Part shown: one piece after another, positions 42,091-53,543 of the stretch | How the letters are laid out: every line of letters begins with the position of its first letter | Position numbering within the stretch: the first letter of the stretch is position 1 | DNA from: Agapanthus africanus | Taxonomy: Eukaryota; Streptophyta; Magnoliopsida; Asparagales; Amaryllidaceae | NCBI GenBank assembly: GCA_030015575.1 | Contig: JASDDO010000026.1 | Span: 27,110,079-27,174,078, forward strand | DNA length: 64,000 nt | Direction of reading: 5' to 3' | Made by a program: the position numbers and the translations under genes | The notes under the pieces: model-generated | The model's database searches: none | What the model was told of the DNA's origin: nothing | The model's input: only the letters and a program-made list of their open reading frames with translations

Positions 42091-42639
42091 ATGATTTGGC
42101 TAGTGTTGTCACGGAATCGAAGGGTGAACATAGATGTGAGATTTTTTCTAGCATTGTTTATGTGCCATGTGACTTGTTGACAATACACAGTGACAAGGAA
42201 GATTCTTCCGTTTTTTGGATCTTGGATTCATGTTGTTCATATCATATGTGTCCCAATAGGAGATGTTCAGCACCTATAAAAATTATTGCGGTGGTAAAGT
42301 TATGATGTGGAATAATTCAGAATGTAAGACCGTAGGGATCGGTAACATTAAGTTAAAGATGTACGATGGAATGGTGCGAACTCTAATAAACGTCAGACAT
42401 GTTCCAGATTAAGAAAGAACTTAATTTCTCTCGGAGCTTTAGAAGTAGCAGGATACAAATTAATGACGCAAGGTGGAGTTTTGAAGGTCTCCAAAGGGTC
42501 TTTGGTATTACTCAAAGGTTAGTGGCATGAAAATTTGTATCGGATGATAGGCAGCACATCGAATGGTGGTGCAACCATTGGAGAGGTGAAAGATGAAGTT
42601 CAAGAAAGGCAGAATAAGGAGGATACTTCAAGACTTTGG
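42091..42639 (+). pseudogene. Copia element 2: broken protease and pre-integrase
   Basis: WILDSCCSYHMCPNR (about 42219-42262) is the protease active-site region, with Cys where Gly is expected after Asp-Ser. The frame then shifts to NLISLGALEVAGYKL and KEDTSRLW. It stops at 42639, where a solo LTR is inserted. The missing continuation HMGLGHMSKKG starts at 45797, in frame once the insert and one copy of the duplicated bases are set aside. Confidence 0.8.
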
Positions 42640-43679
42640 TGTTTACCGCCGAAGAATGGACTGAGATGTGGAGGCGTCTGGCCTGAATACAGGGGCAGAT
42701 ACTATTTGGAACATATCCATCCATCTCTCCGAAATTGCCAAGTTGATTTATGATACCGTATATCGGAGGTTTGGACAGATGCGAACGTTGTAGAGTGACT
42801 AATCAGATTCCCCCTCGTATAGGAGGGGTTTTGATTAAGGGGTCACTCTTCCCATCAGGCGCAAGGCCCTGCAGTTAATTACACTATCGCATTGCGATAA
42901 CAACTTTCACCTTCTCTAGGTAAATCACTTCGTGTCGTATTATATATTGTTTATTTTGGTTGCCCTTGTATTGTGTAAAGAATCCACATCCGTATATTAG
43001 ATTTGGGGTTTTAAACTTAGGACGCAGATCTCATATAAATAAGGTCCATCAGTTCATAAGATATATGGGTTTAATCTAAGAACGTTAGTCATATATCGGA
43101 TTAAGATCGACTTAAGAACAGTGATCATATGGGATCAACTGATCATCAGATCATATACCATGAATAGTATACGGTAATAAATATGGAGACAGTTCGCAGG
43201 GCAAAACATATTATTTTAAGGACATCGCGGTCCAATATTAGTTTAGGATCATTTCGGTCCAACATTCTCGTGTTCGAAACGAAGTATTAGTTTAAGAATG
43301 TTTCGGTCTATCTTTCATCTTACACACGTGTATATCAAGTTGCAAAGTGAACGATGGTAACATAGAGTGCGCCCAATATTGGGGTGTGATTCACTTTGAA
43401 GGCATTTATATTTCCTTCAAAGATATACATATGCATATATGTATATAGCTGGGGCTCAATATGGGATGCGCATATATATGGGATGTGCATCGATATGAAA
43501 GATAGGACATTCCCTGTCTTGATGAAATTTCATATCTTTCATCAAGTTGGGACGAGAAAAAAGTTGTTTGTTGTTGAGACTCGCCACCTCTCTGAAGACG
43601 TTGAGGAATTATAATGACGTATATCAAAGGTGTGGAAAGATATACACTTGAACCATATCCCATATATGAAGGAAAAGAT

Positions 43680-43960
43680 CATGTTGGAACTGAGGATCGT
43701 TAGTCTTATATAAGACTAAGATAAAGATCATTTAGTCGTATATAGGACTAAGATCAATTTGAGTGGTTGATCATTAGTCGTATATGAGACTAAAATCAAA
43801 TGGATGAAAAATCGATGAACGATAATTAGTCGTATATGGGACTAAGATCATCATGGATGAAAGATCATTAATCATCTATCTGACTAAGATCAGCTTGGAA
43901 AAATGATTGATGATCATTAATCTTGTTTTAGATTAAGATCAACTTAAACATGTGAGCATA
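43680..43960. repeat. Palindrome array TTAGTC...GACTAA
   Basis: Units include TTAGTCTTATATAAGACTAA, TTAGTCGTATATAGGACTAA, TTAGTCGTATATGAGACTAA and TTAATCTTGTTTTAGATTAA. The arms change together in the last unit. The LTR at 6152-10013 has TTAGTCTCAAATGAGACTAA near 9569. Confidence 0.85.
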
Positions 43961-44059
43961 TGGGCTCAAAGAAGTTTCACTTCACATACTTAGCCAATTT
44001 GGGGCAAAAATGGGTTTCTATGTTACCTAGCAGTGCTAAGCACTCAAACATATAGCGCT

Positions 44060-45740
44060 CGCATATGCATCACGTGAGGCGCTCACACTCAGACGCTCAC
44101 GTGTATGGCACATGAAGCGTTAAGTCTGCAACATCTGAGCGCTCACACGGATATCACGTGAGGCGCTGTCTTTATGGCTTTTGAGTACTCACATGCGTAT
44201 CACATGAGGCGCTGTCTTCATGACTTTTGAGTACTCACGTGCGTATCACGTGAGGCGCTCAATCTCAGGTACTCACGTGGACATCACGTGAGACGCTGAG
44301 TCTTTAATTTAATTTTTTGTGAGCGCTCACGTGAATGCCACGTAAAGCGCTGAGTCCTTAGAGATTTAATCTTTGTTCATATTTTTAGAGAAATTAAAAT
44401 TCTGTTAATGGCATTTTGACCATTAACGATCACCAAGATCACTATTTTGAGGATCTGGGGCCAGGTTTCTTTAAGAACTGAATTCTTGTCATGTTTGGGA
44501 ACTGAGTTCTTCTTTCATGTTTGGGAACTGAGTTCCTGGAGTATAAACTCCATCTTCTTCATGTTCTTCTTTCATCACTGTTCTTTTCATCCTTATTCTC
44601 CCATGAATCAAGAACAAGATCTTCCCTATGAGAATTAAATTCTTTTTATGGCAGATCTGTCTTGTGGAGCTCAGATCCAAAGGAAGAACTCAGTTCTTTT
44701 GGAAGGGTTAAACCCTTATATATGTAAGTGATGGGTAAAGAAGTGATAGTTTTATCTCTGTCTTTTCTTTACCTAGGGTTTGAGAGTAGGAAAATCTTTT
44801 TCTTTATTGAGAATTAAATTCTCTATTTTCTGTGGAAGCATATGGGGGGTCTCCTTCATCTGGGATTTAATCTCTTTGCTCTTATTATAGAAAGAGAAAA
44901 ATCAATCTGTTTAAGAAAATCTATATTTTGGGAGATCAGGATTGATTTCATAATCAATCGAAATGATCTTAAAGATCAACCGGTGAATTTTATTCACAGT
45001 TGGATTTTTAATCCAAAAGCTCTCTGTTTAACAGAAAAGATTATTCTTGTTTGTTTAACAAGATTAGAAAAATATTTTCCTAAGATAGAATTTAATTCTA
45101 TCAGATGATTAATTGGTGATTTTATAATCACCGTTGGATTTTTGATCCAAGGGTTCTCTGCTTAACAGAGAAGATCTTCCTAGTTTAAGAAAGATCAGAG
45201 AAATATTTCCCACATAGAATTTAATTCTATACAGAATTTAATTCCATCAAAAAGAACACTCACGTGCGTTGCATATGAGGCATTGGCCTATAGTGCTCAT
45301 ATAGATATCACGTAAGAGCTGCCAAGAAGCTAGCAAGTGGATTCACATGGATATCACGTGAGACGCTGTCAAGAGACTTCATGTGCGCTCACGTAGATAT
45401 CATGTGAGACGCTGCCAAGATGACTGGCATGTGCGCTTACATGGATATCACATGAGACGCTACCAAGATTTCAGCATGTGTGTTCATGTGGATATCACAT
45501 GACGCGCACTGCCAAGAGTTTGTACTAGCTCTCATGCGGATATTACATGAGACGCTCACATGTTTAAACATGAGGCGCACGCACTGCCAAGAGGCTGCAC
45601 TAGCGCTCACGTAGATATCACGTGAGACGCTCACGTGTTTAACATGTGGGAACCAATATAGGATTTGATCCTATCTGAAGTGGCACTTACATGCTTTGTA
45701 TGTGGGTGCGCACGTGTTAAACACGTGGGGGGCTTCCCTT
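44060..45740. repeat. CACGTG-type repeats and palindromes in the solo LTR
   Basis: Units such as TCACGTGCGTATCACGTGAG and GATATCACGTGAGACGCT recur at 44060-44350 and 45245-45740, many decayed to CATGTG or CACATG. Between them (44400-45240) are palindromes GGAACTGAGTTCC, AAGAACTCAGTTCTT, GGGTTAAACCC and AGAATTTAATTCT. Confidence 0.8.
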
Positions 45741-45796
45741 TATTTTTATAAGGGAACAGCAAACTCTGGGCCAAAAATTTTGGCGGGAACATTTAG

Positions 45797-46382
45797 CATA
45801 TGGGTCTAGGCCATATGAGTAAAAAGGGATTAATGGTGTTGAATGCTAAAGGGTTGCTAAATGGTGTAAAGGAGTGTCATTTGGATTTTTGTAAATTTTG
45901 CATTATGGAAAAGCAACATAAAATGAGTTTCAAGCTGGCAATACACAAGATTCAAGGCGTTATATATTACATCCATTCGGATGTATGAGGGCCATCTCCG
46001 ACTCGATCAAAGAGAGTTGCAATGTATTTTGTGTCATTCATTGATGATTTCTCCCGCAAAGTATGGGTTTATTTCATGAAACACAAGTCAGAGGTGTTCG
46101 AGCGTTTCAAGGAGTGGAAAGAAGCGATTGAAAAAGAGAAGGGTCGGCAGATACAGTTCATAAGGTCAGATAATGGTGCAGAGTTTACTTTCATAGAGTT
46201 TCTACAGTTCTGCAAAGATCAGGGCATACAAAGACAGTTTATGGTGCCGGGAAGGCCCGAACAGAATGGGTTAGTAATGCGCATGAACATGACACTATTG
46301 GAGAGGGTGTATGAGGTTACAATCCGGATTGAAAGAGGATTTTTGGGCAGAGGCAATTTATCATGCATGCTATTTGGTGACT
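45797..46382 (+). pseudogene. Copia element 2: integrase, first part
   Basis: It continues the frame from 42639: GLGHMSKKGLMVLNAKGLL and CHLDFCKFCIMEKQHK give the HHCC zinc-binding end. YIHSDV, followed by a TGA at 45986-45988, holds the first Asp. FVSFIDDFSRKVWVYFMKHK and IRSDNGAEFT hold the core and the second Asp. At about 46260-46290 the usual catalytic Glu is replaced (EQNGLVMRMN where AERMN is typical). After AEAIYHACYLVT the gene is split by a solo LTR at 46383. Confidence 0.85.
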
Positions 46383-48039
46383 TGATTGATGTCTTCTTAT
46401 GTGTTCTATGATGTTTTACTTACCGCAATGAAGACGATATCGCTTGTAGCTAGCCGCGATGAGTACGAGTCATTCATGGAGAGAAGGTATGTTTTTCGTT
46501 CTTGTTTTAGACGAGTTAAGTCCAAAATGTCCAAGGGTGTTTGTTATATCCTATATGAGATGTATTATGTCCAAAGAGAGCTTGCTAGGGTTTCGGATTA
46601 GGTAGTCAAGTAGAAATTAGGTATTCTTTCTTTTGTACCAATTTTAGAGTTGATGCTAAAGTAATCGGAAACAATGTGGGTTAGTGTTCTTTAAAAGTGT
46701 ACTTGCGAGTTTAGGCTATGCCTTCCAAGCGCTAAGTCCGTTCTAATTGATCATTATTCTTCCGTTCTTTGCTTTTAGTTCTAGCTTTCGATCAAGCAAA
46801 CGTAACGAGTATTCGATTAGGATTACAACTATCATGTAGGATAGAGTGCCTAAAAGAGGGGGTTATGTTTCCTTAGGATGAAATTCAATCTAAATATGTT
46901 GGGCAAAGTGGAAAATAAGGGATTTTTCTGTCCCTAGAACTACCCTCTCCTTAACCCCTAACAAATGAGAAATTACTCACCCATTAAAAATAAAACAAAC
47001 AACAAAAAGAGAAATAGAAGAGAAGATCGATGAAAATATCGAAAGCTCACTACTTGGGTCCTCACGATAGCAAGGAACAACCGTTTAGCATTATCGCTTT
47101 AAAAATTAAATTAAGGAGATGAGGATAAAAATAAAATCAATAAAAATCAACACTAAATTATCACATCAAACACAAATTTATCTAAGGAATTTAAATAACA
47201 AGACATGAAATAAAAATGACAAGATAATAAAAATGAAGAAGAACAAACCTTTTATTTCAAACTTCAAACTTCCACAAATTTTTAATGGCTAACTAAAGAT
47301 ACAAACTTCTAATTAAATTCTTAATTTTACAAAATTTAACATAAGGTATGAGCTCCCATCTTTGCTTTTGATCTGGTGTATTTATAGGATCTGGAAGAGG
47401 AAACCCTGGAGGTATTCTGGAAGCACACAAAAATACCAAACTACTCCTGAAAAATTATTTGTTGCAACTCCAGGATGGCAGCGGAAACGCGGCCAAATGC
47501 CTTGTCTTAGACGCGTTTCCACGGCCAAAATTTGGAATTGGAGCTCCGGATTTCTTCTGTGTTCTTTTGTTGCTCCATTATTCTCCTTTTCATGGTCGCA
47601 TTTGATAAATCCTTTGGAATTGATCTCGATTGAACAGAAGTCCAAAATGACGACTATTTTTGTCTTCTTCTCACTTCACATCTCCTTTAAACCTCTTCTT
47701 GAAATTCGTGTACGCCTCCCTCGTACTCCGCGCTGCCTCCCTCATATCCTGTGCTGTCTGAGACACGAATGACCGCTGCTTTTTTCTTGTCTCTTATACT
47801 GGTAGACGACACCTGACGGATTTGAATGACCGAAATCCGTATTTTGTCTGTTTGTCAGCAGTTCGTCCAGAAATCGTCATAACTACAGAGAATGTGCATG
47901 AATTGCATTTTTCTAGACATAATGCTCCGTAGAACCTGTAACCTGTACTCATATGGCAAATACGGATCAAAAGCACCTATCTACATGCAAATGTGATTAA
48001 GAATGAGCGGTATCGAAATGCAATATTCTAATATAAACA
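46383..48039 (-). repeat. Athila-like solo LTR (1657 bp)
   Basis: On the minus strand it begins TGTTTATATTAGAATATTGC and ends near GACATCAATCA. TGACT (46378-46382) and TGAAT (48040-48044) are the target-site duplication with one change. It carries the two GC-rich dyads in decayed form (47477-47494, 47510-47526) and a TATA motif (47379-47388). The copia frame NRSP resumes right after it. Confidence 0.85.
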
Positions 48040-48461
48040 TGAATCGATCGCCGTTTACAGCCATAGATTTTCAGATCCCAGAAGAGTTATGGACAGGAGA
48101 TCCGGTACGTTATGATTTTTTTAGAGTGTTTGGGTGCCCTGCGTATTCACTCGTGGACGCGAATCGGAGAAATGAATTGGAGTCAAAATCGAAATCGTGA
48201 ATTTTTATTGGGTACCAAAAGGAAAAGTTAAAGGCTACAAAATATGGGACCTAGATAATAGAACATCGTTCATTTCAAGAGACGTCATTTTTGACGAAGG
48301 GTCTATATTGAAAGATGTAGACAAATCTGCGAGTGCAGAAAAGAACGGTTGACAGATAAATATCAAGGAGACTTCAATTGAGGTGGAGTTGCAGGATTCT
48401 CAAAGATAAGATAAGGACATCAATACGCCTACAGTGCCTGTGGGTATTGAGGTGAGCCATG
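48040..48461 (+). pseudogene. Copia element 2: integrase C-terminal part
   Basis: NRSPFTAIDFQIPEELWTGD and FFRVFGCPAYSLVD continue the integrase. After a shift near 48195, YKIWDLDNRTSFISRDVIFD follows. The frame runs to about 48460 and is joined directly to the LTR, so RT and RNase H (normally about 2 kb) are absent. Confidence 0.8.
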
Positions 48462-48630
48462 TGTTGGATATAGATGCCTCAAGGCAATTATTATAATTGA
48501 AGGAGGACTTATACAGAGAACAATTTTACTCGATATAATAGTATGTTATCTGGTTTGACTTTATTTGTCATGTGTATACGTTATCGCGTATCGCTAATAC
48601 ATGAGATAAAGCCCTCAAGATTTTGCTTGA
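48462..48630 (+). repeat. Copia element 2: partial 3' LTR
   Basis: TGTTGGATATAGATGCC starts the LTR. It matches 24296-24470 in blocks and is cut after TTTTGCTTGA by the Tekay-type element. CTTGA (48626-48630) should be its target-site duplication. Confidence 0.8.
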
Positions 48631-51526
48631 TGTAACGACACTGAAATCACTGTACAGAAATTTCTTGTTATTGTACAGAAAAGGATATTACAGCCTGTGT
48701 AAGAGTTAAAAGTTATTTTTGTTAAATAAAAGCAAGAAGGAAATTGTAGCTCGTTGGTAAAGCTTCTGCACTGCTGTGATATAGCCTGTGTGTTCGAATC
48801 CCATCAGACCCAATTATTTTTTAGATTTTTTTCTTTTTAATTTTTAGAAGCCCAAGAGTTGCACGTGCAATTCACGGTGAAATGAAAAGTTTCAGAAAAA
48901 TCAAACATGCGCAATGGGGTATACACACCCAACTTGACACGTGGCACAAATCTCGAGACAGATCGACAAAATCTGACCACCCGTTTCATTGATTTGGCTG
49001 GCCTCGACGGTCCAAAGTGCTCCAAATCACCCCGTGCTTTGCACACTTGTCCCTTCGACTCCCCTTAACTTCCCTGCACCGTTTGATTTTCCTGCAAGCA
49101 AACAGATACTTTTCAATTCACCATTTAATACCTTTTTAATGCATTTTAATTCCCAAACCCTAATTCTTCACTATAAATACCACCTCATGCTCTAGCTCTT
49201 CACCATTCTGAAATTTCTAACAAAAATTCTCTCAAACTCTCTAAGTGCCAAGTGGAGTTAAGCCCCTCAAGTGAATTAGCGAGCCAAACTCGAAGACCGG
49301 AGTATCTTCGACAAAACCACGACCCCGAGAGCTTCTTCAATCTCTTCTTAACCACCTAAAACCGTAAGTTCCTTCACCTCTATCCTTTTCCATCTCAAAA
49401 CAACTTTTTAAAACAAACCGACAAAAGAGGAGTTATCTTCGATATAAGTTTCTTTTTATATTTGTAATACATGTGATAAGAAAATTAAAGCAAACTAACA
49501 TACTACATCAATCTTAACATAATTTCACATCATTTAGTTTTTAGTTTTAACAAAATTTCATAGAAAACAAACATATAACAAACTTTTTCAGTAAAATACC
49601 ATGAACTTTAGTATAACACTTCTCGATAATTAGTTTAAATACCTTTAGAAAAATTTCACGGGGTCACGACCTACCCCACACGCACACTATGGTTCCATAG
49701 CACGGTATTCTAGAACTATAGATGATTTAAAGAAGAAATTTTTCAGTAAAATACCACACCGTTTCAAAACGGGTTTCTTCAAATTGGTATTTTGAAATTC
49801 TTGGCAATTACGCCTCTACAACCCTCGTTAAGGGACCCGTTAATATATGGTGCGTATTATCTCATATCCTTGGGATGGTAGAGCAAGATGCAGAACTTCT
49901 CACGGAGTATTCGGTCTAGAAAGGAATAAAAAATACGGTTTTTAAGAAACGCGACTTTTCTAAACAAAACTAATTTTTGAAAAATTATATAAAAAATCAT
50001 AAATCCGTATTTTCAATAAAAAAAAATTAAGAAACTATATTTTTAAAAAGAAAGATTAAAAATTGTTAATAAAATACCACCAAGTTTCCAAAAGTAGTAG
50101 TTTTCATAAAAATACCATAAATATTCAAAAAGCTAGGTTTTATCACCAAAACACCACAACAATTAAAATACATGTTCTTGAAAATCCTAAATATTATAAA
50201 TCACCCTCGAGGTTTATTTTTTTAAATTATTAATATATATTTTTCATAAAACCCCTCGAGATATGCAAACAATATTTTAAAGACTCTAGATTAATATAGA
50301 TTTAAGCGGTATCAATTCTTTTGCGACCTAGGAAGCCGGAGAAAATGAGTGCTTACCTGTTCAGGTTAGAAAACTTAACGGAGTTATCAATGGCAATTGT
50401 CTTGGAAAAAACACAAATCATGTCGTCCATATGCAGCAGTTGCCGATTTCTCCCGAACATAAGATTTTTAACAATTTACATCAATTCACATGAAAAGACA
50501 TGAACTCGAATCCAAACTCGAACCTAAACTTGAACTCAAACTCGAACACAAACTCAAAATCTAACCTAACTCGAATCTAAACTCGAATATGAACTCGAAC
50601 CCAACTACTCGAACCAACTTGACTCGAACCATGATTGCAATTGTCATGACTCGCATATTACTTGTCTCACTCGAATACATTCTACACCTTTTACAATCTA
50701 TGGTTTCGATCAAGACATGTTAATCAATCAATCAAATCAATTAACTATATTAACCAGTTATATATAGTATACTCGGGATGCTTGGGATAGTTTCTTGTGT
50801 GAATCCAACGGAGCTTCAAGAGTCTCGTATTAACCACTTTTTATTTTACTTGAATATCAGTCGGGTTGACTCATCCACAGCCTAGAACCCTGATGCTAAC
50901 ACATGAAACGAGCCCGTATTTCCTTGCTCCTGGGGCCCCACTTTTGAGCTTGTGAATAATTCTACGTCTGCGTTGACATTCACACTTGAAACTTAATGTT
51001 AACATAGTGACCATATAGAGACCTATAGAATATATTTATCCATGATCATATACTCTTACTTGTCATATATATTCTACACATGTCATTTTCTTTACTCTTA
51101 CCTATCTTTGGGACTTACCGAGCGCTAGTTCGCTGACGGGCATTCCACCCACTTTTCTTCTCTTGAAATGTTCGTCAGATACGGTCGAGACGGAGGAGGT
51201 TGAAGCCACAGAGGAGGACTACAATGAGATCGCTACTCAGGGCTAGCTCAGCTTCATTTTTTATTCAGTTTATGTATGCCACCTATTTTGGCATTTTCCC
51301 TATTGTATTTACTTTCCAGCATAAACTCTTGTATTTGTAAATATTGGAAGTTGAATGTAAATAAAGATATTTGTTGAAAAAATTTACAGTTTCAATTTAT
51401 TCTTGCATTGTGTATTATTGATTCAATACGCTTAGTATATTTATTTAGGGAATGACTTTCTCTAGATAAATATGCTGCGGGCTTGCCACATCACCGTTTC
51501 CGTCTAATGGGAAGCGGGGCGTGACA
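48631..51526 (+). repeat. 5' LTR of the Tekay-type element (2896 bp)
   Basis: It begins TGTAACGACACTGAAATC and ends AGCGGGGCGTGACA. Inside are a tRNA-like segment (48744-48816), TATA motif CTATAAATAC (49171-49180), a strong splice-donor-like CCGTAAGTT (49361-49369), an ACTCGAA-rich stretch (50500-50640) and AATAAAGAT at 51360-51368. No coding sequence is supported. Confidence 0.9.
48744..48816 (+). other. tRNA-like segment in the Tekay-type LTR
   Basis: TAGCTCGTTGG (48747-48757) resembles a Pol III A-box and TGTTCGAATCC (48791-48801) a B-box, 33 nt apart. It starts about 115 bp from the LTR edge. Copies in two other LTR fragments keep both boxes. A complete cloverleaf is not convincing. Confidence 0.55.
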
Positions 51527-51670
51527 AATTTTGTTGGTGGCCCATGCAAGTCAGCTCTGCATGAAGTCGTAAACAATATACCACAAAAATTAATGAGTTC
51601 GAAAAACATTTACATTCCTTTCATTTTAAATTCCTTGAATCTATCCTAACCTATCTTTTATATCAAAGTG
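51527..51670 (+). other. Leader between LTR and gag
   Basis: It starts AATTTTGTTGGTGGCCCATG, resembling the start of the TR-GAG internal region (20528-20556 in reverse). Just before the gag ATG lies a possible branch point and splice acceptor, CTAACC...TATATCAAAG. Confidence 0.5.
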
Positions 51671-52650
51671 ATGGACTCTCCGAACAATACCAGTACAAAC
51701 GTCAACGGTAACACTCCACCGCCTACACTACCACCTCCACCTACCGTTGCAGCTCCTATCAATGATCAAACGGTACTACTGAGGCTATCAAAAGCCTATT
51801 AGAGGGTCGACAGCAGCAGACTGTAAACAGAGGAATCCGTTTTCATCTCCCTTATCCTCATGCACCACCCCGAAGTCGAAGCACCCGGAGTTAAGCAATT
51901 TCAGGCCTTACACCTAAAGAATTTCTCAGGTAAGAAGAGCCCGCTTGAAGCAGAAGAATGGGCTCAAGCGATCGAGGATGACCTGGCAGCAGCTTAAGTA
52001 CCAGATATTGCCTGGGTGCGAGTTGCTAAGTTGCAACTGACCGATAACGACAGGGTATGGTGAAAGGCTTAAGAGAGCCATCTCGCACAACCGATAGAAT
52101 GGAAAACATTCTGAGACCTCTTTGACGCCAAGTACTTTCCAAAGACTGCCCGCTTTGACATGGAGCAGAAATTCATCCATTTACAACAAGGCTCGATCTG
52201 GGTCAAGTCAGTGGATGAATATGATGCTGAGGTTACCATTCTCAGCGGGTAAGATATTGTCTCAAATTGAATTTTCTGATATCACTTACTATACTGCTAA
52301 CACAAGGTTGTAACAGGTTCGCTGCACACTTTATTCCCACTGCTGAGATTCGGGCACGACGATTTCAGCAAGGGTTGGACCCTGAAATCCAAGCTGCACT
52401 CGCTACAGGGGATTTCCCAACCCATGAGCTTGCTTTGAAGGCTCCCCGACGCTATGAAGCAGTTGTGAAGAAGAAGGGCAGGCCGAAAACTGTCGGTGTG
52501 AAACGTCCTGTGCACCAGATCACAAGAGGGGCCTCTTCCAGGCCAGCTTTTAACAGACCATTTCGGAGGCCAATCGGTTCATTCGCCAATAGCAGGCCAG
52601 ACTTTTGCATCTACTGCAAAAGAAAGGGCATATTGTGAAGAACTTTCGCA
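51671..52650 (+). pseudogene. gag: Tekay-type gag, broken, with an intron-like insert
   Basis: It starts MDSPNNTSTNVNGN. Pieces in different frames follow gag order: GVKQFQALHLKNFSGKKSPL (51890-51950), FDAKYFPKTARFDMEQKFIH (52120-52180) and SVDEYDAEVTILSG, ending at 52248. The gag then continues as FAAHFIPTAEIRARRFQQG at 52317. The 68 bp in between look like a spliceosomal intron. The zinc knuckle CIYCKRKGHIVKNF at about 52607-52650 has a shift inside and lacks its last Cys. Several stops are TGG-to-TGA changes. The intact gag of the TR-GAG element (18338-19651) is a relative without the insert. Confidence 0.85.
52249..52316 (+). other. Intron-like insert in gag (68 nt)
   Basis: It begins GTAAGATATT and ends TTGTAACAG, is AT-rich, and has CTGCTAAC (52294-52301) as a good branch-point candidate 15 nt before the AG. 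Its length is not a multiple of three. With it removed, codons on both sides join in frame (LSG then FAAHF, where the relative has LSRFAHH). Confidence 0.7.
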
Positions 52651-53543
52651 GAGCGAACAACTTATGCCTGATCTGTGGGTCTTCTACTCACATAATCGGA
52701 GCATGCCCCCAGAACCGAGGACCTAACAACCCTTCATCTAGACCGGCGATCCAAGATCCTCCTACCCGGTTAGCCCTACCAGCTCCAGCTCTCTGCACCC
52801 AGACCACTCAACCCCAACCCCGAGTGTTTAACCAGGCACAAAGGAAAGTACCGCGAGGCCAAGCATTCACCATGTCGGTCGAAGAGGCTGAAGCTACGGG
52901 TCAGGTTATCACTGGTAATCTCTTCCATATTCTCTTTCAAGTCCTTTCAATTCATAGGCATATTATATCTGTTATACCTAAATCTATCCCACGCGACTTA
53001 GGTACAATCTTAGTAGCCTCCCTCCCTAAACTCGCGCTCTTCGATACTGGGGTATCACATTGCTTTATGTCACAACGGTTTGTCTGCACTCATGCGATCC
53101 CAGTTTAACCGCTCATATCCAGCTGGAATACTAGTTCAGGGAATGGCATTCTAAAATCAACTTTGGGATACGATCTGTGTCCAGTGGTCATCTGCAGTCG
53201 AGAATTCTATGCGGATTTCAAGGTGCTGGACATACCAAACTTCGACGTAGTCTTGGGAATAGACTGGCTGGGAACTTTATTCACTACCATCGAATGTCGC
53301 CAAAGGAGGGTAGTATTCGAAATACCAGATCATCCAGTATTCTATTTCAAGAGTGGAGACCAAATCTTGGAGCCTAGCATCTACTGAGCAAAACCAAAGA
53401 AGGCAGAGGTTGTAGCATTGCAAGCAAAAGAATCGAATCCAGAGGTAGTTTGAGAGTTCGAGGATGTATTTCCGGAAGATATATCAGGTTTGTCTCCCGA
53501 TCGAGCTCTTGAATTCAGCATCGATTTACAACCCAGCGCACAA
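52651..53543 (+). pseudogene. Tekay-type gag end and protease
   Basis: The frame 52605-53108 holds a second Cys motif CLICGSSTHIIGAC and then the aspartic protease motif LALFDTGVSHCFMS (about 53025-53070; family norm DTGASHSF). After a stop it continues at 53163-53387 with FKVLDIPNFDVVLGIDWLG, the conserved C-terminal protease part. EFEDVFPEDISGL follows and leads toward RT. Element B is inserted at 53544, after CACAA. Confidence 0.85.

Larger units (their letters stand above)
42640..45791 (-). repeat. Tat-type solo LTR (3152 bp)
   Basis: It starts TGTTTACCGCCGAAG and ends TTTTGGCGGGAACA, the reverse of the LTR at 6152-10013. TTTGG (42635-42639) and TTTAG (45792-45796) are the target-site duplication with one change. 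Homology to the other LTR is seen at 42640-43060, 43500-43960 (GACGTTGAGG, palindromes) and 44050-45790 (CACGTG-type repeats, TTTAA-type palindromes). There is no internal region and no gene. The two copies differ in many palindrome arms. Confidence 0.85.

Noticed and set aside
47362-47772. 136-residue plus-strand frame
   Set aside because: It lies in the Athila-like solo LTR on the strand opposite to the element and has no relatives in the sister LTRs.
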